Virus record (IMG/VR): IMGVR_UViG_3300036851_000275
Location: 1-49,479 of that record
Direction: 5' to 3' (one strand)
Length of the DNA stretch: 49,479 nt
DNA from: a virus
Part shown: positions 22,709 through 29,702 of the stretch, one piece after another
Numbering within the stretch: position 1 is the stretch's first letter
Layout of the letters: the number at the start of each line of letters is the position of its first letter
Notes under the pieces: generated by a model
The model's input: only the letters and a program-made list of their open reading frames with translations
What the model was told of the DNA's origin: nothing
Databases searched by the model: none
Program-made: the position numbers and the translations under genes

Positions 22709-24001
22709 ATGTCGCTGCAGCTGGGATCGACCCCGATCACAGGGGTGAAGCTCGGGACAACCCACATCACCTCGATCTACATCGGCGCGACCCTGGTGTG
22801 GTCGTCCACCGGGATCCGCGACGACGCCGACCGCCAAGACGCTATCGGGCTTGGCTCGAACTGGACCGACCTCGGCCCCGCGCTCACCCCGAACTTGGCG
22901 TCGGTTTACAGCCGGTATTTCCGCATGAACATGGAAGACGCCGGCACTACGCAGTCCACCCAAACCGACAGGCAGGTGTACAACGCGGCGGTGTCGCCGG
23001 CTGACGACGGCTATCTCGAGACGGTGCCGCTGACTGAGGGTGATTCGGGCCTGCAAACCATTGTGTGGCGGCGGGCCAACGTGACCTTGACCAACGGTGT
23101 CGGCATCCATTTGCGTAGCGGTGAGGCGAGCATCGTGTCGAGGATCTCCAACACTGAGGTTGTGCGTACGCCGACTGGGCGGGGTTTTCAGCCTGGCGAC
23201 ATCATCAGGTTGACGCAGGAGGGCAATGTCCACTCGCTGAGAGTGGCTGGTGGGGATCCGGTGGTATGGAACGACTCGGGAGGGTTGGCTGCAGTGGGGG
23301 CGTCGTTTCGGTCTATGGGGTTGACCATGCAGGGCAGCCGGATTCTGCAACACGGCAGAGGAGAAGGCGGCACGCAAACCGATGAGTATGTCCGTCAATA
23401 CAGTCCCGCCTTGGAATTCGTCGAGATGGGTTCGGATACCCCTATGGCGGGCTACGTCGACGCGTTCGACCGAGCCGATTCCACCACCACCCTGGGCTCG
23501 GATTGGACCCCCCGGCGCAACACCCTGGGGATCAACTCGAACGCCGCCTACGGTGTCGATGACGCCACCAACTACGGCACATACAACACTCCGATGGGCG
23601 CCGAGGATGTCCAGGTGAACATCACCCTCGGCACCATCGAGGGCACCGGGGCTGATGTGTACATCTGGTTGGGTGCTAATACCACTGGGGAAGGGGTACT
23701 TTGCCGATTCCTAAATAATGATCGCGGGAATATCTACTCTAAGACTGGCTGGTCAATAGACGGCACCAGCCGGGCCACCGCATCGAGCAACCAGACGCTG
23801 GCGACCGGTGACGTGTTCAGTTTGAGGCGGATCGGCAACGTCTACACCGCGTTGAAGAACGGCACACCGATCGCGGGGCAAACCTGGACCGACTATGGCA
23901 ACGTCGTGCCACGGAACTCCTCCCACCGGCTGGCGGGCCTAGGCGTTTGGGGTGGAACCAACTACCGGCGGATCAACACCTGGCAGGCGTTCAACCTCTA
24001 A
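22709..24001 (+). CDS. Large minor tail protein with two jellyroll-like halves
   Basis: 430 residues from ATG, two bases after the previous stop. The N-terminus (LQLGSTPITGVKLGTTHITS) is typical of mycobacteriophage tail proteins. Two related halves start near GLGSNWTDLG and TLGSDWTPRRN, each followed by beta-rich sequence suggestive of lectin-like (concanavalin-type) folds. These could bind host surface glycans. Bases ~23695-23760 are noticeably AT-richer than their surroundings, hinting at a recently acquired loop. Confidence 0.6.
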   Translation: MSLQLGSTPITGVKLGTTHITSIYIGATLVWSSTGIRDDADRQDAIGLGSNWTDLGPALTPNLASVYSRYFRMNMEDAGTTQSTQTDRQVYNAAVSPADDGYLETVPLTEGDSGLQTIVWRRANVTLTNGVGIHLRSGEASIVSRISNTEVVRTPTGRGFQPGDIIRLTQEGNVHSLRVAGGDPVVWNDSGGLAAVGASFRSMGLTMQGSRILQHGRGEGGTQTDEYVRQYSPALEFVEMGSDTPMAGYVDAFDRADSTTTLGSDWTPRRNTLGINSNAAYGVDDATNYGTYNTPMGAEDVQVNITLGTIEGTGADVYIWLGANTTGEGVLCRFLNNDRGNIYSKTGWSIDGTSRATASSNQTLATGDVFSLRRIGNVYTALKNGTPIAGQTWTDYGNVVPRNSSHRLAGLGVWGGTNYRRINTWQAFNL

Positions 24002-24019
24002 ACCAAGCAGGACACCACA

Positions 24020-24676
24020 ATGTTCGATCCGCCGCCCGGCTTCGACGACATGCTCTCCGACGCCGAAGACGCCCCCGAACCTAGTGGCCGGTTCTACCCG
24101 CTGCAGGTAAAAGGCGTTGGGACTGTTCAAGCCCGCAAACCGGGGCCGGCCGCGATCCCCGCGCTGGCGATGAGTGCACGCCGCAACCTCCCCCTCGACG
24201 TCGCCCTCGCCTACCTTGGTCTGTTCGTGCAAACCCACACCCCATCAGGCTGGTTTGAGGACTTGCTGGCCACAATGATCGACGGCGACGTACCGCATGA
24301 CGCTGTTCAACGTTGCGCAAAGGCGATCGCCACTGCAGGCACCGCGCGCCCCTACAACGCCGTCCTCAACCTGTCGGTGACAGCGGCGCACCATTGGCGC
24401 ATGTTCCGCGCCCGCTACCACAGCCAGGGCATCCACGACCCGATGAGCATCGGCTCCATGCACGCCATCTTGGATGATGTTGAGACGGTGGCGGTGGAGT
24501 CCGCCGCGGCGGGCGCGAAAACCGCCATGGCCGCTAAGGCGCAGGTCAGCCAGTTCTACGACTCGCTGTACTCATCGTTGGCCACCGAGGATGGTGAGCG
24601 GCAAGCGGCGCCGCCGGGGTTCAGCGAGGAAGAACAGAGCGCGGCGTTCGACGCTTTCGTCAAAGCGGTGAAGTAG
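24020..24676 (+). CDS. Tail assembly chaperone-like protein, displaced
   Basis: 218 residues from ATG. GTVQARKPGPAAIPALAMSA, AYLGLFVQTHTPSGWFEDLL, PHDAVQRCAKAIATAGTARP resemble the other actinophage tail-chaperone family, normally placed just before the tape measure. Here it follows the fibre genes, 7 kb after the tape measure, while a different chaperone occupies the usual place. It may be a second chaperone or may have been recruited for fibre assembly. Resemblance is from memory, so moderate confidence. Confidence 0.5.
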   Translation: MFDPPPGFDDMLSDAEDAPEPSGRFYPLQVKGVGTVQARKPGPAAIPALAMSARRNLPLDVALAYLGLFVQTHTPSGWFEDLLATMIDGDVPHDAVQRCAKAIATAGTARPYNAVLNLSVTAAHHWRMFRARYHSQGIHDPMSIGSMHAILDDVETVAVESAAAGAKTAMAAKAQVSQFYDSLYSSLATEDGERQAAPPGFSEEEQSAAFDAFVKAVK

Positions 24677-24857
24677 GTAGGTCGCGGGCCGGTGATGAGC
24701 AAATGACACCGCTTGCCTCACTGCTGGGAGCTCGTCCCCAACGGCTTAGCCTACGTCGCCGCGCCGACGCGTACCCGTAACCGTACGCAGCGGGAGTGTT
24801 CGGGTCGTGGTCGGAGTCCGACGTGGCGTTGCACCGCTGCTAGGTAGTTTTCGGCCC
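24677..24857. other. 181-base gap, no clear gene
   Basis: Contains a 6-bp inverted repeat GCGTAC/GTACGC (24769-24774 with 24783-24788). No convincing coding frame or promoter. Confidence 0.3.
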
Positions 24858-25055
24858 GTGGTGCACATCGGGTCTCCGCATGTCGCTGTGCCTGTCGGCG
24901 GGTGGGGAGGCAGTGCTGAGGCGATCGCCACATTGCGCGACGGCGCACCCGCAGATCTGGACACCTTCGTTGAAGTAGCGGCGCGGTTAGGGCCCCTGGT
25001 GCAAGACCCTGCCGATTCCGGCCTGTATATACCCGACACCAGTCAAACGGAGTGA
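24858..25055 (+). CDS. Small tail-region protein with PH N-terminus and SGLY tail
   Basis: 65 residues from GTG 24858, chosen because it lines up the N-terminus MVHIGSPHVAVPV with the genes at 2323 and 27414. The C-terminus DPADSGLYIPDTSQTE is nearly that of the 27414 product. Ends four bases before the spike gene, so probably co-translated with it. Function unknown; perhaps a spike attachment peptide. Confidence 0.65.
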   Translation: MVHIGSPHVAVPVGGWGGSAEAIATLRDGAPADLDTFVEVAARLGPLVQDPADSGLYIPDTSQTE

Positions 25056-25059
25056 TTTT

Positions 25060-27189
25060 GTGGCGAAACGACTGATCTCCATCGACACCGCGCTGGCCGC
25101 CGGGTCGCAGCTACCCGCTGCAGTGGCCACCGAAATCGCCGCCCGCATCGTGGACGAACTGGACCTCACCGCCGCGGGTAGGGCTTTGTTGGATGATGCG
25201 GATGCTGCCGCGCAGCGATCCACGCTCAGCGCGGTCGGCAAGGGTGAATTGCTGATCAACGTCAAGGACTATGGAGCGATCGGTGACGGCACCACAGACG
25301 ACCTGGCGGCGATTCAGGCAGCTGTCGATGCGGCCTCCGCGCTCGCGACGAGCACCGGACAGCGTGTGAAGGTGCTAATCCCGCCCGGCGTCTACCGCTG
25401 CAACAATGCTCTGCTCGCAAAGTCTAATACCGTCGTCGAGAACCAAGGCCATCTGAGGTTCCACGGAGGCAACAATGTCGGGCATTTCGTGGCAATCATA
25501 GCCCAGCACAATATCGAATTGTACGGCGGTGTTTGGGATTCCAATGCGCAGACCAACGACAACACTATTGGTATAAGTTTTTTCACCAACCCACAGCATA
25601 CAGAGTTCGGCTCAAGGTGTGAAAACATTTTCATTCACGACATGGTGATCAAAAACTCTAAGCATGGCGGCTCGCATATCACCGACATCAACGATCCGGA
25701 TGACGTCGGCCGTGGTGGTGGTAAGGGCATCACCGTCCAGTTCGGTTGCAAGAACGTCCTTGTTTCGGATGTTGTGATCGAAAACTGTGATCTAGGGCTG
25801 TCGGTAGAGGGTAAAGAAACCAATGGGGGCTACTGCGAAGATGTCGTAATACAGAACGTCATCATTAGAAACTGCAAGTACATGGGTTTGTTCCTGTCGT
25901 CGGCCATCGCCACCCCATCGTTGTATGGGACGACAACGTCGCTGTCCCTGAGCAACATTGAGATTGTCGACTGTGGCGTCGGTCAAACCACGGAGGGGTC
26001 GCCACAAGACATTGCGACGTTGTTCGGGGCGATCACCTGTCAGGGCATGCTCGGCGTTCAGGCGACGAATATTCGTGTGCGATCGACCACCGGGAAGTTG
26101 ACCGCTTTCCGGGGCGCGATGCGACACACAGACTGGGACATACAGGTCTTCGTTGCGGGTGAGATGATTGACTTCGTCAACACCGCACCCTACGGGGGCT
26201 ATATCCCCGCCCTCACTGCATCGCGGTACAACACCGTCAAAGCCCAGTTGAACTTGATGGGCGCATTCAGTGGGCATTTCGTGAATTCGGATGCCACATA
26301 TGGCGCGCTGTGGTCCGAGTACGATATTCGCGCCATCTACTATGTCGGCTCAACCCCAACGACAATTCCAACAGCGCAATATTCGACTGGGCTGCCCACA
26401 GACTCCACCGGCTCCTATCTTTCGGTCCTCGACTACCACACAGGCATCCGCTCGAGTGTGGCGAGCGCGGCCACTCCTAGCACTCTTGCGCTGCGGGACA
26501 GCAACGCGAATCTGACTGCCGACAACTACATCTCCACCACAACCTCCACCGTAACCGCTGCGGGCACAACGACGCTGACTATCGCCAGCTCGCAGGTGCA
26601 GGTATTCACCGGCTCCACCACTCAAACAGTGTTACTACCGACAACGGGGGTAGTGGCCGGGCAGACGTACACGATAATCAACCAGTCGAGCGGCGCCGTC
26701 ACCGTCCAATCGTCAGGCGCCAATGGCATCAATACGATTACCGCCGGCCTAATCGGGATCTTCATAGCGAAAATTAACGCCCCCACTGCTGCGGCTGACT
26801 GGCAGCTCATAGGGTGGCGGATATCATCCGCGGCCGCCGGCAACTCTGGGGCACTTCGGGACGCCAACGGCCACCTATTTGCCGTTAACTTCATTCCGTC
26901 GGCAACATCGACTGTAACGGCTGCGGGCACAACGACGCTGACTATCGCCAGCTCGCAGACGCAGGTATTCACCGGCACCACCACTCAAACCGTTCTGCTG
27001 CCGACTACTTCGGTGGTAGCTGGTCAGATGTACACCATCGTCAACAATTCGAGCGGCACCGTCACCGTCCAATCGTCAGGCGCGAACACAGTGCAGACCG
27101 TGCTAGCCAACACGCTGCAACTTTTCATAGCCCAGGTCAGCACACCCACCACGGCGGCGCACTGGCGGGCCATCGGGCCAGCCGTCTAA
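25060..27189 (+). CDS. Tail spike, pectate-lyase-type beta-helix
   Basis: 709 residues from GTG. VKDYGAIGDGTTDDLAAIQA with VLIPPGVYRCNN is the classic start of right-handed beta-helix phage spikes (pectate lyase superfamily), followed by rungs to ~residue 410. These proteins usually bind or cut host polysaccharide; no active-site residues could be assigned. Two tandem C-terminal modules (from ~490 and ~611) share TSTVTAAGTTTLTIASSQ and TQTVLLPTT, nearly identical at DNA level. Codon use is more AT-rich than neighbours, suggesting transfer. Confidence 0.8.
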   Translation: MAKRLISIDTALAAGSQLPAAVATEIAARIVDELDLTAAGRALLDDADAAAQRSTLSAVGKGELLINVKDYGAIGDGTTDDLAAIQAAVDAASALATSTGQRVKVLIPPGVYRCNNALLAKSNTVVENQGHLRFHGGNNVGHFVAIIAQHNIELYGGVWDSNAQTNDNTIGISFFTNPQHTEFGSRCENIFIHDMVIKNSKHGGSHITDINDPDDVGRGGGKGITVQFGCKNVLVSDVVIENCDLGLSVEGKETNGGYCEDVVIQNVIIRNCKYMGLFLSSAIATPSLYGTTTSLSLSNIEIVDCGVGQTTEGSPQDIATLFGAITCQGMLGVQATNIRVRSTTGKLTAFRGAMRHTDWDIQVFVAGEMIDFVNTAPYGGYIPALTASRYNTVKAQLNLMGAFSGHFVNSDATYGALWSEYDIRAIYYVGSTPTTIPTAQYSTGLPTDSTGSYLSVLDYHTGIRSSVASAATPSTLALRDSNANLTADNYISTTTSTVTAAGTTTLTIASSQVQVFTGSTTQTVLLPTTGVVAGQTYTIINQSSGAVTVQSSGANGINTITAGLIGIFIAKINAPTAAADWQLIGWRISSAAAGNSGALRDANGHLFAVNFIPSATSTVTAAGTTTLTIASSQTQVFTGTTTQTVLLPTTSVVAGQMYTIVNNSSGTVTVQSSGANTVQTVLANTLQLFIAQVSTPTTAAHWRAIGPAV
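26557..26595 (+). repeat. 39-base direct repeat in spike gene, copy 1
   Basis: Identical to 26920-26958, 363 bases (121 codons) apart. Marks a recent duplication of the C-terminal module. Confidence 0.9.
26920..26958 (+). repeat. 39-base direct repeat in spike gene, copy 2
   Basis: Exact copy of 26557-26595. Confidence 0.9.
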
Positions 27190-27370
27190 CAACCGCTAGG
27201 TCAAGTCCCGCGTGCGGGCAAACCTCAGCCGAGTACCTTGCCATTGCACAGCAGCCCCACACCACTGCGACCATCGCCCACATTCGGATACCTTCCAGCG
27301 CACCGTCCAGCTGGAAGAACAGCAGCACCACCGGAAGCGATAGTCCCCAGCCCGGTGCGGGCCCCCGCAT
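27137..27370 (-). CDS. Possible small membrane protein on the opposite strand
   Basis: A 77-residue minus-strand frame from ATG at 27370: MRGPAPGWGLSLPVVLLFFQ, then MWAMVAVVWGCCAMA, i.e. two hydrophobic stretches. The layout resembles small actinophage membrane proteins. Its end overlaps the spike gene by 53 bases and there is no good SD. It fills the 27190-27413 gap, which otherwise holds nothing obvious. Confidence 0.3.
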   Translation of the reverse strand: MRGPAPGWGLSLPVVLLFFQLDGALEGIRMWAMVAVVWGCCAMARYSAEVCPHAGLDLAVVRRLARWPASAPPWWVC

Positions 27371-27413
27371 AGCCGGGATCGAATTTTCACCGCCGCTCCG
27401 TAATCTTCGCCGT

Positions 27414-27554
27414 ATGGTCGCCATCGGACGCCCACACGCTGCGCTGCCATACACCGTAGGCAGCCAGGCTCTAAGCGGTCTCATGCGTGAGGATCCGCCC
27501 AGCTCGGGACTGTATGTGCCCAATGTCACCGAAACCACTGAGGACGATTCCTAA
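27414..27554 (+). CDS. 46-residue protein with PH N-terminus and SGLY tail
   Basis: ATG to TAA, product MVAIGRPHAALPYTVGSQAL then DPPSSGLYVPNVTETTE. The start matches the 2323 and 24858 proteins and the end matches the 24858 protein and the SGLY repeats of the distal-tail protein. Agreement at both ends with separate genes argues strongly that it is real despite its size. Confidence 0.65.
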   Translation: MVAIGRPHAALPYTVGSQALSGLMREDPPSSGLYVPNVTETTEDDS

Positions 27555-27688
27555 ACGCTGGCTGCCCCTGGGGGTGTCAGCTTGGACCTCGGGGGAGGAG
27601 CCACCGCCCCCGACCAGCAGCGCGGGTTCTTCTTCCCCGACTTCTAGCCCCGTTTGCGCTGCACCGACGCTCCATACAGTCAGCACCC
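27555..27688. other. 134-base gap
   Basis: Between the SGLY peptide and the peptidase. Overlapping frames in both directions are Pro/Ser/Arg-rich shadows. No clear promoter or hairpin seen. Confidence 0.25.
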
Positions 27689-28345
27689 GTGGTGACACTG
27701 GGCCGCCGGGTTGAACACGACCCACGTTCAAAGCAATACCCAGCACGCCGCACCGCCGCGCCCAGGTCAGTGCTATGGACACACCGCGCGCCCATCCTCG
27801 ACCAGTTCTACACCTCGAGCTGCACAGGCTTCGCTCTCGCGAACTGCCTGAACACCACCCGTTTCGTGCAGTCACGGCCCGCGCGGCGCTACCTCCGCCA
27901 CGACAACGCGATCCGGCTCTACAGCCTCGCCACCCAACTCGACCAGTTCCCCGGCACCTACGAACCCGACGACACCGGCTCCAGCGGCCTAGCAGTCGCC
28001 AAAGCGGGTAAACAACTCGGATACCTCAGCGGCTACCAACACGCGTTCGGATTCGACCACTTCCTCGCCTCGATCGCACTGCAGCCCGTCATCGTCGGCA
28101 CCCCCTGGTACGACGGCATGTTCACCCCCGACGATGCGGGGGGATACCTGCGGCCCACCGGGCAGATGGTCGGCGGGCACCAGTACTTGATTCTCGGCGC
28201 CAACCTACGCAGCCGCTACGTCACCATCCTCAACAGCTGGGGGCCGGGCTGGGGCGTGAACGGTCGCGCACGGATCGGGTTCGCAGACTTCGCGGCCCTG
28301 CTCGCCGACCAGGGCGATGTCACCGTACCGATAGGCAAGCAATGA
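27689..28345 (+). CDS. Papain-like (C1) cysteine peptidase
   Basis: 218 residues from GTG. ILDQFYTSSCTGFALANCLN holds the Gln and nucleophile Cys, GGHQYLILGANLRSR the His, and ILNSWGPGWGVNGRARI the Asn-Ser-Trp motif: the full C1 catalytic layout. Related proteins lie near lysis genes in many actinophages; their substrate is unknown. No signal peptide is seen, so it acts in the cytoplasm, is released on lysis, or is packaged. Overlaps the next gene by ATGA. Confidence 0.75.
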   Translation: MVTLGRRVEHDPRSKQYPARRTAAPRSVLWTHRAPILDQFYTSSCTGFALANCLNTTRFVQSRPARRYLRHDNAIRLYSLATQLDQFPGTYEPDDTGSSGLAVAKAGKQLGYLSGYQHAFGFDHFLASIALQPVIVGTPWYDGMFTPDDAGGYLRPTGQMVGGHQYLILGANLRSRYVTILNSWGPGWGVNGRARIGFADFAALLADQGDVTVPIGKQ

Positions 28346-28545
28346 GCAAAGACGGAACCCAATGGACGCCTGACGAGATTATCGCTGAGGCAAAACGTTT
28401 GATGACCAGTGGCGGCAATCCGCGCAACGCACGTTCTGATCTACAGACTGCCCTGGGAATGATCCAGGGCTTGGCGTGGCTGGTCAAGCCGCAATACGAA
28501 CGCGACCGCGAAACCAACCCGCCGCCGAAACAGTACGGGGAGTGA
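28342..28545 (+). CDS. Small helical protein, unknown
   Basis: 67 residues, ATGA-coupled to the peptidase. WTPDEIIAEAKRLMTSGG, then LGMIQGLAWLVKPQYERD. Possible regulator or partner of the peptidase by position only. Confidence 0.5.
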   Translation: MSKDGTQWTPDEIIAEAKRLMTSGGNPRNARSDLQTALGMIQGLAWLVKPQYERDRETNPPPKQYGE

Positions 28546-28548
28546 TTC

Positions 28549-29310
28549 TCACGTGAGGATGCCTGCTCGATCACCCTTGGCGATATTGCACCGCAGATGC
28601 GCTGTCACCAGGTTTGACCGTTCATGTGTGCCTCCCTTCGCTAGAGGGACGACGTGATCAAGACTTGCGAAGATCGGGTGGGGATACGTCACAGACCTAC
28701 TGACAGGTATGTCGGGATACAGGCATCCCGGGATCTGGCACCGCCACTCGTCCCGCTCGAAGATCTCCAGGGGCGGAACGTCTTCTATAAAGGCATCGAG
28801 CTCACGGGCTCGTCGGCGATGGCTTGCAAGACTGCTGATTGTCGCAGCTTTTTCAGGATTGGTTTGTCGCCATTGGCGATTATGTTCGGGATTGGCATCA
28901 CGCCAACGACGCTGCTTCTTGGAAATCTTCTCGGGATTCGTCTCCGCGTATCGGCGTACTCGTTCAATCACCTTCTCGCGGTTGGCTTCGTAATATTCTT
29001 GATTCCTTTGAAGCACGTTCTCGCGGTTTGCTTCATAGCGCTGGCGACTGCGCTGAGAAATTTCCTCACAGTTGGCTTCGTAGTATCGGCGTGCACGATC
29101 GGCATGGGCAGCTTTGCAGTCTTCGCAGCGGCAGCCGCGGTTGCTATAGCCATCTACCGTGCCGTGCCGGATTGGCGAATCCCGCTTTCTATCAGGCCCG
29201 CCACCACGGGGATCTCCATGCACTTTCCACCGGCGATAGTGCGCAGAGCACCACCCTCGCGCGAATCGGTTCTTGCCACAACCAGGAATGGAGCACATAA
29301 CATGGGACAC
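28549..29310 (-). CDS. HNH endonuclease, free-standing homing type
   Basis: 253 residues on the minus strand, against all surrounding late genes. An N-terminal zinc motif (CSIPGCGKNRFARGWCSAHY) precedes about five copies of a YYEANREKV-type helix repeat (residues ~75-145). An HNH nuclease end follows (LDHVVPLAKGGTHERSNLV, then LRCNIAKGDR). Such genes cut cognate intron- or gene-less DNA and spread by repair. It starts 83 bases before the next late gene and ends three bases from the previous one, so it looks like a clean insertion. Composition is less GC-rich than neighbours. Confidence 0.85.
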   Translation of the reverse strand: MSHVMCSIPGCGKNRFARGWCSAHYRRWKVHGDPRGGGPDRKRDSPIRHGTVDGYSNRGCRCEDCKAAHADRARRYYEANCEEISQRSRQRYEANRENVLQRNQEYYEANREKVIERVRRYAETNPEKISKKQRRWRDANPEHNRQWRQTNPEKAATISSLASHRRRARELDAFIEDVPPLEIFERDEWRCQIPGCLYPDIPVSRSVTYPHPIFASLDHVVPLAKGGTHERSNLVTAHLRCNIAKGDRAGILT

Positions 29311-29393
29311 GTCGAACCTTTCATGCAGGTTGGGCCAAGCCCGGGGCCGTTCGCAGCGGCTGCCGGGACCTCAATTTTAGCAGGTGAAGCCGC

Positions 29394-29702
29394 GTGAATG
29401 GCTTCATCGCCAGCATCCTGGTCAAGGTGCTCAGTGACCCGAAGGTCCAGCAGTACATCAAAGACCTACTAGGGCAACTGATCACCGAGCGCATCCTTCC
29501 GCTGGTGCCGGTGGCGGTCGGCGCAGCAGTGAAGGCCGCTGTCGATGAGCTGGTCGAACGTATCCCCGGTATTGAGGGCGTGGTTGATGTTGTGCAGGCC
29601 ACGGACGCGGCGCGGCACACTCTGAATTCTCTTATCCCCGATATCGATTTCGGGATACCAGCGCTCGATGAGCTGCTCGACTTCTGGAGACCTCAGAGCT
29701 GA
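29394..29702 (+). CDS. Hypothetical helical protein before LysA
   Basis: 102 residues from GTG. Amphipathic and hydrophobic helices (FIASILVKVLSDPKVQQYI, ILPLVPVAVGAAVKAAVDEL) and an end GIPALDELLDFWRPQS. Stop overlaps the LysA start. May be membrane-active or virion-associated; no family assigned. Confidence 0.55.
   Translation: MNGFIASILVKVLSDPKVQQYIKDLLGQLITERILPLVPVAVGAAVKAAVDELVERIPGIEGVVDVVQATDAARHTLNSLIPDIDFGIPALDELLDFWRPQS

Noticed and set aside
28654-29397. 247-residue plus-strand frame with hydrophobic stretches
   Set aside because: Complement of the HNH gene, whose zinc and nuclease motifs are clear.
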